Notes: a model not told the origin generated them from the sequence alone. DNA of 33,995 nucleotides from Candidatus Wolframiiraptor allenii (GCA_023539495.1 JAKCEV010000008.1:1-33995), one strand, 5' to 3'. Positions 15,023 through 24,553 are shown, numbered from the stretch's first letter. A program made the numbers and translations.

Positions 15023-15691
15023 TTAAATCCCCCAATACTTCTTGGCAACCTCTATCTCTTCTGGCGGAACCTCCGGAGGCTCCCTCCCTAAGGTATAGCA
15101 AACGAACTCTATGGTGGCTATCGCCTCGAGGAGCTCCACTATCGCCTCCGCTTCTAGTAAATTTGTTCCGAGAGCGAGGACTCCATGATTCTTCAGGATT
15201 ATTGCGCGCGCGCCTCTTGATGCGGCCTGAGCAACGGCCTCGGCCAACTGAGTGGTTCCCGGGAACTTAAACTCGATTTCCTCAATTCTCCTAAGCAATA
15301 GAACCGCCTCATCCGTTATGGTCGTTTTAATTCTCTTGCCAGCGAGGGTTAATCCTAGGACCATAGGGTTATGGGCATGCACCACCGCGTTGACATCGGG
15401 TCTAACTTTGTAGACTGCCGCATGCATGGGCCACTCGATAGACGGCTTGAGAAACCCCTCAACAAGATCGCCATCAAGATTAAGCTTGACAAGGTCATCG
15501 GGCTTGAGAGCACCCTTGAAGACCTGGCTTGGAGTTATCCAGAATTCTCTCGCCCCGGGAATCCTTGCGCTAATATTGCCGCCTAGGGCCGTGATCAGAG
15601 ATCTCTCATAAAGCGTCTTCGAGATCCTGATAATCTCCTCCTTAAGCTCATCTTCTGAGAAGAGTTCAAACTCGCTCATAGATCCGATCAC
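15023..15691 (-). CDS. fucA: Class II aldolase, L-fuculose/rhamnulose-phosphate aldolase-like
   Basis: A 222-residue zinc aldolase of the AraD/FucA fold. Active-site features: GGNISAR (phosphate binding), WITPS, the catalytic Glu in IEWPMHAAVY, the zinc histidines of VHAHNP, and the third zinc His in KNHGVLALG. It should cleave a 1-phospho-2-ketose to DHAP and an aldehyde (L-lactaldehyde for 6-deoxysugars, glycolaldehyde for pentuloses). It is the promoter-proximal gene of an operon with AOR and is divergent from L-fuculokinase, so the pair make a coherent kinase-aldolase unit. The start could also be the ATG at 15679. Confidence 0.85.
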   Translation of the reverse strand: MIGSMSEFELFSEDELKEEIIRISKTLYERSLITALGGNISARIPGAREFWITPSQVFKGALKPDDLVKLNLDGDLVEGFLKPSIEWPMHAAVYKVRPDVNAVVHAHNPMVLGLTLAGKRIKTTITDEAVLLLRRIEEIEFKFPGTTQLAEAVAQAASRGARAIILKNHGVLALGTNLLEAEAIVELLEAIATIEFVCYTLGREPPEVPPEEIEVAKKYWGI

Positions 15692-15773
15692 CTAAAAATC
15701 TATTCAGCAGATTAAAAAACTTATACTCTCATGAGGCTCTCCAGCAACAGGCTTTCTCAGATGTTCTAATGAG

Positions 15774-15786
15774 ATATTTTAAATAT
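15774..15786 (+). promoter_or_regulatory. TATA box of the L-fuculokinase gene
   Basis: The block ATATTTTAAATAT is centred about 26 nt before the TTG at 15806, the expected spacing for a nearly leaderless transcript. It is palindromic and lies in the divergent intergenic region with the aldolase gene. Confidence 0.5.
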
Positions 15787-15805
15787 CATCGAGCATGAGG
15801 ATGCT

Positions 15806-17329
15806 TTGACGGATATGATGAGCCAGAAGCAGGATCTTGTTTTAGTTTATGATTGTGGTTCTACGAATCTTCGAGTGCTGGCTATGAATTCCCATGGGGA
15901 GGTTATTGCTCATAGGAGGGAGTCGAATTCCACTAAGCCCCAGCCAGGCGGCCACCCAGAATGGCGTATTTGGGACCTTGACGAGATATGGAAGAAGCTG
16001 TGCATGCTTACGCGCGGGGTGCTATTCGATCTCGGAGACAAGTATAGGGTTGCTGGCGTGATAGTCACTACTTGGGGGGCTGATGGCGTGTTCGTTGATG
16101 AACGGGGCAACCCAACCTACCCCGCGATATCATGGCAGTGCCCCAGAACTAGGGAGGTTATGGATTATGTCCGGGAGCTGATTGAACCGTGGGATGTCTT
16201 CAGGATAACGGGATACCAGTTCATATCATTTAATACGATTTTTAAGTGGATCTGGATCAGGAAGAATGCTCCGGATGCGATAAAGAGGGCTAAAGCATTC
16301 CTCATGATCCCCCATTACATATCATACAAGCTCACGGGGGAGTTTCATATCGAGCCAACAGATGCCTCGACAACCATGGCGATGGATCTGGCTAAGAGGG
16401 ACTGGTCGGATGAGATGCTATCAATAGCTGGGGTTGATCGGGCAATATTTCCGGAGTGGAGAGAGCCAGGAGACTATGCTGGCTATGTAACCGAGCAGGC
16501 GAGTAGGGAGACGGGCCTGAAGAAGGGCCTCCCTGTAATAGTCGGCGGCCATGACACGCAATTCGCGATCTTCGCGGCTGGCGCCCAGAGGGATGAGGCC
16601 ATACTCTCGAGCGGAACATGGGAAATACTCTCATTCAGATCGGAAGAGTACTTCGCGAGTAGAGATGCTTATGAGCATGGCGTAGTTGTTGAACTTGACG
16701 TTGAAAAGAACAAATGGAACCCGCAGTTCCTGATGATAGCATCAGGCGTCTTAGAATGGCTTAGCAGGGTAGCATACCCTGAATCCGAGAAAAAGTATGA
16801 GTTGATGGTTGAGGAGGCGTTACAAATTCCTCCAGGATCGGAGGGTGTATTCTTCCTTCCAAGCTTTTTCCCCGGCTCCGGCCCCACCGGTAAATACGGT
16901 GTCCTAGGCACAATCGTAGGGTTAACATTATCGGTTACCAGAGCGCATCTGTATAGGGCCGCTCTAGAGGGACTCTCATATCAACTGAGGCTCGCATTAG
17001 AGCTTCTGGAGAGGTCGTTCAACATAAGATTCTCGGCTATACGTGTGGTTGGGGGTGGGTCGAGAAACGAGCTATGGAACAGGATTCGGGCGAGCGTCAC
17101 CGGGAGAAAGATAATCACGAGCAGCTTTGCTGAGACAACGGCCTTAGGTGCGGTAGTCGTGGCCTTCAAGGGTATAGGGCTATTCAGAACCTTCGAAGAG
17201 GCGAGGGAAAACCTAGATTACGGCTTAAAAGTAGTCGAGCCTGAAAAGGAACGGGCAATATATGAGGAAGGCTATGAGCGGTATCTCCGGCTATATCAGA
17301 GTCTTTCCAAGTTTTTCAAACGAGAGTAA
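15806..17329 (+). CDS. fucK: FGGY-family carbohydrate kinase, L-fuculokinase-like
   Basis: A 507-residue sugar kinase with the ASKHA fold. It resembles bacterial FucK over its length: the DCGSTNLRVLAMN phosphate-1 loop, VTTWGADG, YPAISWQCPRTREVMD, ISFNTIFKWIW, the HDTQFAIFAAGA segment, LSSGTWEIL, and the VVGGGSRNELWNRI adenosine site near the C end. It would phosphorylate L-fuculose (or a related 6-deoxyketose) at C1 to feed the divergent aldolase. The TTG at 15806 has a GAGG sequence 5 nt upstream; ATGs at 15815 and 15818 are alternatives. The isomerase that makes fuculose is not in the window. Confidence 0.88.
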   Translation: MTDMMSQKQDLVLVYDCGSTNLRVLAMNSHGEVIAHRRESNSTKPQPGGHPEWRIWDLDEIWKKLCMLTRGVLFDLGDKYRVAGVIVTTWGADGVFVDERGNPTYPAISWQCPRTREVMDYVRELIEPWDVFRITGYQFISFNTIFKWIWIRKNAPDAIKRAKAFLMIPHYISYKLTGEFHIEPTDASTTMAMDLAKRDWSDEMLSIAGVDRAIFPEWREPGDYAGYVTEQASRETGLKKGLPVIVGGHDTQFAIFAAGAQRDEAILSSGTWEILSFRSEEYFASRDAYEHGVVVELDVEKNKWNPQFLMIASGVLEWLSRVAYPESEKKYELMVEEALQIPPGSEGVFFLPSFFPGSGPTGKYGVLGTIVGLTLSVTRAHLYRAALEGLSYQLRLALELLERSFNIRFSAIRVVGGGSRNELWNRIRASVTGRKIITSSFAETTALGAVVVAFKGIGLFRTFEEARENLDYGLKVVEPEKERAIYEEGYERYLRLYQSLSKFFKRE

Positions 17330-17403
17330 TCGGAGGCAACACCCTAACTTGGGTTAGTCAAAATCATGCTTGAAAGTAGATGACGAAACGGTTAAACGCC
17401 AGA

Positions 17404-17411
17404 TTTATATC
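17404..17411 (+). promoter_or_regulatory. TATA box of the GlcD-type dehydrogenase gene
   Basis: TTTATATC lies about 38 nt before the GTG at 17446 and about 75 nt after the kinase stop, so the dehydrogenase probably has its own promoter. Confidence 0.4.
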
Positions 17412-17445
17412 ATCTTGCCTACCTTTGCCTAAACTGATAGGGTGA

Positions 17446-18831
17446 GTGGGAGAGGTGAGGCGGGAGGCAATAGAAGAGCTTAAATCAATCGTTGGGGATG
17501 AGTGGGTTGTATCTGCTAGGGAGGCTATCGAGGGATACTTGTATGATGAGACCCCCATGCCTATTAGGCCCGAGGCATGCGATGACGTTGTCGTGGTTAA
17601 GCCTGGGAGCGCTGAAGAGATATCAAAGATACTCCGGCTCGCGAACAAGTATCTGGTTCCAGTTTTTCCTAGGGGTGGGGGGACGGGCCTCGCTGGGGCA
17701 TGTATCCCAACCATTAGCGGGATAATCCTGTCGCTTGAGCGGATGAATAAGATCATCGTTGATGTTGATAATTTGATGGCTGAGGCCGAGGCTGGGGCAA
17801 CGCTCAAGGATCTTATTGAGGCCGCTGATAGGGCGGGCTTATCCTTTCCGCTTCATCCAGGAGATGAGGGTGCTCAGATTGGCGGATTAATAGCGTGTAA
17901 CGCTGGTGGCGCTAGGGCGATTAAAACCGGCATAATGAGGAACTGTGTTAAGGGGATTGAAGTTGTCCTGCCAACAGGCGAGATTGTTAGGCTAGGTGGA
18001 AAGGTTCTGAAGAATAATGTCGGCTATGACCTGATGCATCTGATTATCGGCAGTGAGGGGACGCTTGGAGTGATAACCAAGGCTTGGATAAGGCTCCAGC
18101 CTAAGGATGTTGCCTCCGCCACGATAATCATCCCATTTGAGGAGAGGGAGCAAGCTCTGGGAATGGTTCCAAGGATATTCAGGGAGGGGATAGTGCCCTT
18201 AGCCATAGAATATGTTGAGAGGAACCTCGTCGAGATGGTTGCGAAAAGCCTTGGGCTTAAATGGCCATGCACCTCGGCGGAATACCAATTGATAGTCATT
18301 CTGTCCGAAACCTCTGAGGACGCGCTCCTCGGCACCCTAGAGAGACTTCTCAACCTCTGCGAGAAGTCAGGTGCCCTCGAGCCTGTGGTAGCGGAGACAA
18401 GGAAGGAGCAGGATGAGATCCTGAAGATCAGGAGCGAGATCTACTCTACCCTCAAGCCGAATATGGTTGATATACTAGATGCAACCGTCCCTCCAGCTAG
18501 ATTAATAGATCTGATAGAAACCGTGAACGAGCTTGAGAGAAAGCACGGCGTTTACATGCCCGTTTATGGACATGCGGGGGATGGGAACCTACATGTGCAC
18601 CTGATGAAGTGGAATGGATGGACTAAGGAGAGATACGATGAGCTTAGAAGCATAATTTATGCTAGGGCCCTCGAGCTCGGAGGGACGATAACCGGGGAGC
18701 ATGGTATAGGATACGTTAGGAGAAAGTATGTTGAGATGGTGCTCGATAGAAAATCGATCGAGCTCATGAGGGCGATTAAGAGAATCTTCGACCCAAATAA
18801 CATATTAAACCCTGATAAGGTTCTGCCATAA
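17446..18831 (+). CDS. GlcD-type FAD-linked 2-hydroxyacid (D-lactate) dehydrogenase
   Basis: A 461-residue flavoprotein with an N-terminal FAD-binding-4 domain (VVKPGSAEEISKIL, PRGGGTGLAGACIP, GAQIGGLIACNAGGARA, GSEGTLGVITKAW) and a C-terminal FAD-oxidase domain with HAGDGNLHVHL and TGEHGIGYVRRKY. It oxidises D-lactate or glycolate to the 2-oxoacid. Homologues in acetogens (LctD) form a complex with EtfAB; here etfBA lie 4 kb upstream, so a similar complex is plausible. The start is a GTG at 17446 or 17455. The gene converges on the second AOR gene, with 7 nt between the stops. Confidence 0.92.
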   Translation: MGEVRREAIEELKSIVGDEWVVSAREAIEGYLYDETPMPIRPEACDDVVVVKPGSAEEISKILRLANKYLVPVFPRGGGTGLAGACIPTISGIILSLERMNKIIVDVDNLMAEAEAGATLKDLIEAADRAGLSFPLHPGDEGAQIGGLIACNAGGARAIKTGIMRNCVKGIEVVLPTGEIVRLGGKVLKNNVGYDLMHLIIGSEGTLGVITKAWIRLQPKDVASATIIIPFEEREQALGMVPRIFREGIVPLAIEYVERNLVEMVAKSLGLKWPCTSAEYQLIVILSETSEDALLGTLERLLNLCEKSGALEPVVAETRKEQDEILKIRSEIYSTLKPNMVDILDATVPPARLIDLIETVNELERKHGVYMPVYGHAGDGNLHVHLMKWNGWTKERYDELRSIIYARALELGGTITGEHGIGYVRRKYVEMVLDRKSIELMRAIKRIFDPNNILNPDKVLP

Positions 18832-18838
18832 GTGATGG

Positions 18839-20614
18839 TTACTTCACGTGATTATGCTTTTTGACGATGTTATCGAATTCTTTAAGCGCTTCCTCAAAAT
18901 ATTCTTTTGAGATCTTTCCAAGCGGTGTCGGCGTTTCAGTTATCCTTTTTGGTATTCTTAGATTACTTGCTCTGAAACCCTCCTCCCACTTTAGCCTCTG
19001 CTTCTCGAAGTATATCTCCCTCCCAAGCTTCCTAAGATCCGCTGAGGAGTAGCTGTAGCCGAGGCTTCCCAGTGCCTCTGAAGTGAGGTTCTCGTCATAG
19101 ACCCCCCTAGCGAAGAGGCATAATACGAGTGATGTGAGGACCTGCCTCCAGGCCTCCTCTTCGATGATCTTCTGAACTGCTTCTCGTGGACTTGGTAGCT
19201 CCTCACCCGAGGAGAATATTCTCTGGTCTAGGGAATATGCGCCGGAGTCTAGGTGTGAGTGTCTGAAACCTATCGCGAGGGAGATGAAGAATAGTGGGCC
19301 GGTCAGGTATCCGGCCGGCTCAACCTTGTTGAAGGACATGGCGAAGTCCTCTCCACCATATCTTTTAGCTGCCTCCTCGACACCCATTGCGAGGACTTTA
19401 TAGAATTCGTTGGGTTGCCTCACGATATTCTCTATAGCTGCTACGTAGCTCCTCCAATTACCCCACCTGAGATCCACAAGTGTCTCGGATTTCGTGATTA
19501 GGCCGCGTTCAAGGGCCTCCGTCGCCCATGCCAAGATAACTCCTGTGGAGATTGCATCAAGACCCCAGTCCTCCACAGCTTTAAAGAGCTTGAGGAGGCC
19601 GAATCTATCCTTGACTCCGAGGTTTGTGCCGAGGGCATAAATGGGCTCATAATCATATGATATGAACTCGGTCTTATACATGAACTTCTCATCCTCATAT
19701 TCCTCTCTTATGGCTGCGAGGTGTATGCAGGCAACGGGACATGCTGAGCAGGCGACTCTGCGCGCGAGCACGTTCTCGACCAAGGCCTCACCGCTAATCT
19801 CCCCAGCCCCATCAAACCTACCCGAGCTGAAGTTCTTCGTGGGTAGAGCTCCTATCGCGTCGAGGACGAGCACGTTCTCCGCGGTCCCGAGGTCGTGATA
19901 CTTCTTGGTCTTTGGGCCCTTAGCGAGATCATAGATCTTCTGGTAGATGTCTCGGTAGCGCTTCATGTCCGGGAACCTGTAGACCTTTCCCGGGGCTATG
20001 ACTATGGCCTTAAGCTTCTTGGAGCCGAAGACCGCGCCGAGGCCCATCCTCCCGAAGTGGCGGAAAGTTTCAACCATGACCATCGCGTATCTCACTAGCT
20101 TCTCTCCAGCCCCACCTATCCTAAGAATGCTCCTCACCCCAGCTCCCGGTGTAATTTCCCTGAGTATTCTCCCGACGGTCTCGGCGCTTCTAACGCCCCA
20201 GAGAGCGCTCGCATCTCTAAACCTCACTCGATCAGGCTCTATCACGAGGCATATCGGCCTCTCGCTCACACCTCTTATCACGATCGCGCCATATCCCGCG
20301 AACCTTATCGCCGATGCTGACCTTCCACCCGCATGGGACTCCGCGAAATAGCCATTTAAGGGAGACTTGAAGACCGCTATAGTCTTCGATGCCATCGGAA
20401 ATACGCCAGTCAATGGGCCGACAGCGAATATTATCGTGTTCTCCGGGCCAAGTGGGTCGGCAGCCCTCGGGACCTCCTCCTTATAGAGCTGGGACGCTAC
20501 ACCTATTCCGCCAAGCCACTTACCGAAGAGGTCCTCGCGATCCTCAACCCAATACCTTTTCCTAGCCAAGTCCACGTAAAGCACTCTTGAGAGCGTCTTC
20601 ACCCAGTCGCTCAT
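18839..20614 (-). CDS. Second AOR-family tungsten oxidoreductase
   Basis: A 591-residue AOR paralogue, clearly diverged from the one at 13134-15020. It keeps GPLTGVFPMASKT, the FAESHAGGRSASAI segment, GAVFGSKKLKAIVI, cluster ligands C289-xx-C292-xxx-C296 (CSACPVAC), DAISTGVILAWA and a late Cys (LVLCLFARG). Its start overlaps the stop of the ferredoxin-like gene by 4 nt, so the two are a catalytic and an electron-transfer subunit, as in AorAB or YdhVY-type enzymes. Substrate is unknown; an aldehyde is likely but not certain because some members of this family act on other compounds. Confidence 0.93.
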   Translation of the reverse strand: MSDWVKTLSRVLYVDLARKRYWVEDREDLFGKWLGGIGVASQLYKEEVPRAADPLGPENTIIFAVGPLTGVFPMASKTIAVFKSPLNGYFAESHAGGRSASAIRFAGYGAIVIRGVSERPICLVIEPDRVRFRDASALWGVRSAETVGRILREITPGAGVRSILRIGGAGEKLVRYAMVMVETFRHFGRMGLGAVFGSKKLKAIVIAPGKVYRFPDMKRYRDIYQKIYDLAKGPKTKKYHDLGTAENVLVLDAIGALPTKNFSSGRFDGAGEISGEALVENVLARRVACSACPVACIHLAAIREEYEDEKFMYKTEFISYDYEPIYALGTNLGVKDRFGLLKLFKAVEDWGLDAISTGVILAWATEALERGLITKSETLVDLRWGNWRSYVAAIENIVRQPNEFYKVLAMGVEEAAKRYGGEDFAMSFNKVEPAGYLTGPLFFISLAIGFRHSHLDSGAYSLDQRIFSSGEELPSPREAVQKIIEEEAWRQVLTSLVLCLFARGVYDENLTSEALGSLGYSYSSADLRKLGREIYFEKQRLKWEEGFRASNLRIPKRITETPTPLGKISKEYFEEALKEFDNIVKKHNHVK

Positions 20615-21021
20615 ACAGCCTCCACCTCCTGAAGCGTTATTACTTTATGGGGGCAGAACTGGGCACAATACCCGCAGTAGACGCAGACTATGGGCTTCCC
20701 GGTCTCCTCATCCATCCATATTGCGCCTATATCGCACGCCTCGACACAGTGGCCGCAGCCATTACATCGCTCGGGTCTCAGGATGATTCCTCCACCAGGT
20801 CTCGGGATCAGCGCATCCTCAGGGCATACTCTGGCACATGGAGGATCCAAGCACGCCCTACAGACAACTACGGTGAAGCCCCTCTCAACGCCGCCGGCAC
20901 TACGAACCCTGATCGCCGACTTCTCATACCCGGCGAAGCCCAGCCTCCTAGAGCAGGCGAGCATGCAAAGCTGGCACCCAACACACCTATTTGCATCAAG
21001 AATCGCCAGCCTCTTAACCAA
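20611..21021 (-). CDS. Four-cluster ferredoxin-like electron-transfer subunit of the second AOR
   Basis: A 136-residue protein with sixteen cysteines in four [4Fe-4S] motifs: CVGCQLCMLAC, CRACLDPPCARVC, CNGCGHCVEAC and CVYCGYCAQFC, followed by the usual CP or CD context. This is the HycB/AorA-type layout that wires an oxidoreductase to a partner. There is no signal peptide, so it acts in the cytoplasm. It starts with TTG at 21021 and overlaps the AOR gene start (ATGA), which fixes the pairing. An AT-rich box (TTTAAAC region at about 21056-21065 on the + strand) may be the promoter on the minus strand. Confidence 0.92.
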   Translation of the reverse strand: MVKRLAILDANRCVGCQLCMLACSRRLGFAGYEKSAIRVRSAGGVERGFTVVVCRACLDPPCARVCPEDALIPRPGGGIILRPERCNGCGHCVEACDIGAIWMDEETGKPIVCVYCGYCAQFCPHKVITLQEVEAV

Positions 21022-21168
21022 AGAGTAACCCTCAAATGATTAGAAAAGCCGCCAGCTTTAAACATTTTCTAAAGTCGTCACACAATACATAACACATATT
21101 ACATGATGGACTCCTCGTCGGGACGAACCCAAAAACTATTAAACTGGGTATTCCCTAGAGAAATAACA

Positions 21169-22143
21169 ATGCTATATGTCGAGCTTGGCAGGACGGGACT
21201 TAAGGTCTCTCAGATCGGAGTTGGCTGCTGGCAGATAGGCAGTAGGTCATGGGGGTGGGGAGCTGAATACGGTGAGGAGGAGGTGATACAGGCGATCAGG
21301 ACAGCCATAGATCATGGAGTGAACTTCATAGACACTGCAGAGATTTACGGCGGCGGAGAGTCGGAGAAAATAGTTGGGAGGGCGATTAAGGAAATTAAGG
21401 AGAAGGTGATTATAGCCACAAAGGTCTGGCCCACTCATTTAACTTATGACAACGTCCTAAAAGCATGTGAAAGAAGCCTAAGCAGACTTGGTGTGGATGT
21501 GATCGATCTCTATCAGATCCACTGGCCTAACCCATTCATACCCATAAACCAGACGATGAGGGCTATGGAGAGGCTTGTGAAGGAGGGGAAGATAAGGCAC
21601 ATAGGGCTTTGCAACTTCTCGTTAAAACAATTCATTAGAGCGCAAGAAGTGCTCAAACGTGAAGAGATAGTTTCTAATCAGGTGAAGTATAACATGATTG
21701 AGAGGGAGGCGGAGAAGGAGCTTATCCCCTACGCTGAGAAGAACAAGATCACGATAATTGCTTACAGCCCGCTCGCACAGGGGCTGCTGACTGGAAAATA
21801 TGACCCAGCAAACAGGCCGAGAGACTATGTTAGGAGGATAAACATACTCTTCGACGAGGAGAACCTTAAAAGGCTGCTACCCCTAATTCAACTCCTCAAA
21901 GAAATTGCTGGCAGGCGGGGGAAGACTCCTGCTCAAGTAGCACTCAACTGGCTGATAAGAAGGCTGGAGGTGATAGCGATCCCCGGGGCTAAACGGCCAG
22001 CTCAGGCCGAGGAAAACGCGGGGGCGGCAGATTTCAAATTAACTGATGATGAGCTGAGAATCATCGAGGAAACATTAAGAAACATCAGGATCCGTAAGAC
22101 CGTTAGCCTGCTTAAGATTCCACTACGACTCCTAAGAGGATAA
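21169..22143 (+). CDS. Aldo/keto reductase
   Basis: A 324-residue NADP-type aldo/keto reductase with a TIM-barrel fold. The start ELGRTGLKVSQIGVGCW is typical. The catalytic tetrad is visible: Asp and Tyr in FIDTAEIYGGG, Lys in IIATKVW, His in DLYQIHWPNP. The late IPGAKRPAQAEEN segment binds the cofactor. I take the ATG at 21169; 22 in-frame codons upstream have no family match. The likely role is reduction of a sugar aldehyde or lactaldehyde, but the substrate cannot be read from sequence. Confidence 0.92.
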   Translation: MLYVELGRTGLKVSQIGVGCWQIGSRSWGWGAEYGEEEVIQAIRTAIDHGVNFIDTAEIYGGGESEKIVGRAIKEIKEKVIIATKVWPTHLTYDNVLKACERSLSRLGVDVIDLYQIHWPNPFIPINQTMRAMERLVKEGKIRHIGLCNFSLKQFIRAQEVLKREEIVSNQVKYNMIEREAEKELIPYAEKNKITIIAYSPLAQGLLTGKYDPANRPRDYVRRINILFDEENLKRLLPLIQLLKEIAGRRGKTPAQVALNWLIRRLEVIAIPGAKRPAQAEENAGAADFKLTDDELRIIEETLRNIRIRKTVSLLKIPLRLLRG

Positions 22144-22255
22144 GCCTCTACTATTTCGACGATAACAAGATTCGCGATAACAGACCTGCAATTTCCCCCG
22201 TTATTGCGGGGTTTAGTTTAGATTAAAATGTGCCGAGGATTTTCCTATCGTGGTC

Positions 22256-24535
22256 ATGAAGGAAATAGAGCTGCTCGCGGAGATTGCACGAAGGCTCGAG
22301 GGGGCTGCCAGGTCAAATCATCGAGTCTTAGTATACTTGGCGAATGAGTGCGTCCAGCGTGGCATCTTCAAGTCAATCCTGAACCAGTTCATTGGCCTCA
22401 AGGATAATCCCCGGATCCTTTTCGCATATAGGGAGAGGGAAGATTTGACGACGAGAATGATCATCAACGAGATGCAAGGGATAAGGTTCAGCGAGGTAAA
22501 TTATGATGACGTTGAGAAGATCCTTGGAACGACGTGGGATGCCGTCATGATGGATGTTAATCGACAGATGAGGCCGAATGACCTCGGGATACTCATTGAG
22601 GTTGTAAGGGGCGGCGGGATTGTGATGATGGTCGGGCCATCAGCCCAAGAGATCGATTCATGGGTGACGGACTTCCACCTGAAGTGCGTAACGCCGCCAT
22701 TTGGGATAAATGATCTAGTGAGGAGATTTGAGAGGAGGATGTTCTCTAAGACGATCGGGAGACCGGGCGTCATCTACATAGATCCTGACGGCGAAGTGGC
22801 CTTCGGCGACATGCCACCATCCCAGCCTAGGGTGATCACGGAGCCATTTGGCACAATCTTCCCGAGAGAGATCTATGAACTCTGTATAACGAATGATCAG
22901 ATTCTGGTGTTGAAAGCTGTTGAGAAGCTCCTGCCTAAGAGGAGGTGGGCTCTCATCTTAAAGGCTAATCGTGGGAGGGGCAAGTCGGCGGCACTGGGTC
23001 TCATAGCCGCATGCCTTATACTAAGCAGGAGGAAGAGGAAGTTCAAGGATATACTTGTGACTTCGCCGGAGCCCGAGAACGTCCAGATGGTATTCGAGTT
23101 TGCTTGCAAAGGACTGGATAGGGTTGGTGTGGAGTATGATCTTAGGGAGCGACAAGGTCTGCCGATAGAGCTGAAGTGCAAGTTTACGAGGATGTTCTAT
23201 AGAAGGCCTTTATCGGCATTGAATGCAAAGGCTGGGATAGCACTAATAGATGAAGCGGCTGGGATACCTGTCCCGATACTCCTTGGCTTCAAGAAGAGGT
23301 TCTGGAGGGCGATCTACTCCTCGACAATACATGGCTATGAGGGCGCTGGCAGGGGGTTCATGGTAAGGCTCCTCACAAGGCTCAGGAAGGAGTTCCGCCA
23401 AGACTTCATGGAGCTGGAGATGAAGGAGCCGATAAGATATAGCAATGGGGATCCGGTTGAGTCATGGCTCTATGACATACTTCTCCTCGACTCTGAGCCG
23501 GCGACCCTAGACCCGGATGAACTAGAACTAAGACCCGAGGAATGTGAATACATGGAGCTTGACAAGGATAAGCTGTTCACGGAGGATGAGCATATCCTGA
23601 GGCAGCTTATAGGCCTCTATGTCCTAACGCATTATAGGAATAGGCCGAATGATGTCGCCATGCTAGCGAATTCGCCGCATCATATGATCCGGGCGCTGCT
23701 CTCGCCGAGCGGCAAGGTGCTCGCAGCCCTCCATCTCTGTCTCGAGGGCGATCTATCAGATGAGCTGCTACGAGAAATTGAGACCCTGCCAAAGGGCCAC
23801 ATGATACCATCGGTGATAAGCAGATATTATCCATACATGAAGAGCTTTGGAAGGCTTAGGGGCTTAAGGGTCGTGAGGATAGCAGTCCACCCATCACTAT
23901 GGGGAAGGGGCTTTGGCTCCCATGTTCTCCAGAAGCTCTGCGAGGAGTTCAGGCGGAAGGACTTTGACTGGGTTGGAGCAGGATTCGGCGCGAGCCCGCA
24001 GCTACTACGTTTTTGGTTCAAGAACGACTTCTATCCTGTGGCGATAGGGCCGCTCAGGAACAAGGTTTCTGGAGAGTTCAGTGTGATAGTTGTGAAGCCA
24101 TTAACCCCGAAAGCTGAGAGATTCGTCGAGGAACTTGGGAGAGAGTTCAGGCTCAGGCTGATAAACGGTCTCTCGGACCCATACTTCGACATGGATCTCG
24201 AGACCGCTTGGATACTATTATCAAAAACTGCCGGCAGCTATAGGCCCAGACCATATTTCAGGGGCTCTCAGAAGATGAGGCTCGAATCCTACTTGAAGGA
24301 GTATGTGAATTATGAGGGCGCATCCGACGCGATCAAGTGTCTCGTCGAGGCCCACTTCCTATCAACGGAGAACAAAAGGGTTAATCTCTCGGAGAAGGCC
24401 GAGAAGCTCCTGATAGCAAAGACCCTTCAAGGAAGAAGATGGGATCAGATAGGCAAGATACTCAGGGAGAAGCCGGAGGACCTGATAAGCCTGATGAGGG
24501 AGACGGTCATCAAGCTCTCAGAGCATTACCTCTGA
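22256..24535 (+). CDS. tmcA: tRNA(Met) cytidine acetyltransferase (TmcA/Nat10/Kre33 family)
   Basis: A protein of about 759 residues that makes N4-acetylcytidine in tRNA (and, in thermophilic archaea, widely in rRNA and mRNA) using acetyl-CoA and ATP. Domains in order: an N-terminal DUF1726-like region, a helicase-type ATPase with Walker A ANRGRGKSAA (about 240-248) and Walker B ALIDEAAGIP, a GNAT acetyltransferase with RIAVHPSLWGRGFGSHVLQ, and a C-terminal tRNA-binding domain. The ATG at 22256 is preferred; a GTG at 22250 is possible. It stands alone and is followed by a hairpin with a T run. Confidence 0.95.
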   Translation: MKEIELLAEIARRLEGAARSNHRVLVYLANECVQRGIFKSILNQFIGLKDNPRILFAYREREDLTTRMIINEMQGIRFSEVNYDDVEKILGTTWDAVMMDVNRQMRPNDLGILIEVVRGGGIVMMVGPSAQEIDSWVTDFHLKCVTPPFGINDLVRRFERRMFSKTIGRPGVIYIDPDGEVAFGDMPPSQPRVITEPFGTIFPREIYELCITNDQILVLKAVEKLLPKRRWALILKANRGRGKSAALGLIAACLILSRRKRKFKDILVTSPEPENVQMVFEFACKGLDRVGVEYDLRERQGLPIELKCKFTRMFYRRPLSALNAKAGIALIDEAAGIPVPILLGFKKRFWRAIYSSTIHGYEGAGRGFMVRLLTRLRKEFRQDFMELEMKEPIRYSNGDPVESWLYDILLLDSEPATLDPDELELRPEECEYMELDKDKLFTEDEHILRQLIGLYVLTHYRNRPNDVAMLANSPHHMIRALLSPSGKVLAALHLCLEGDLSDELLREIETLPKGHMIPSVISRYYPYMKSFGRLRGLRVVRIAVHPSLWGRGFGSHVLQKLCEEFRRKDFDWVGAGFGASPQLLRFWFKNDFYPVAIGPLRNKVSGEFSVIVVKPLTPKAERFVEELGREFRLRLINGLSDPYFDMDLETAWILLSKTAGSYRPRPYFRGSQKMRLESYLKEYVNYEGASDAIKCLVEAHFLSTENKRVNLSEKAEKLLIAKTLQGRRWDQIGKILREKPEDLISLMRETVIKLSEHYL

Positions 24536-24553
24536 CCCCTCCTCACTCAGGGT

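Noticed and set aside
21103-21168. N-terminal extension of the aldo/keto reductase
   Set aside because: The extra 22 codons have no family counterpart and cover a TATA-like sequence; the ATG at 21169 begins at the usual family start.
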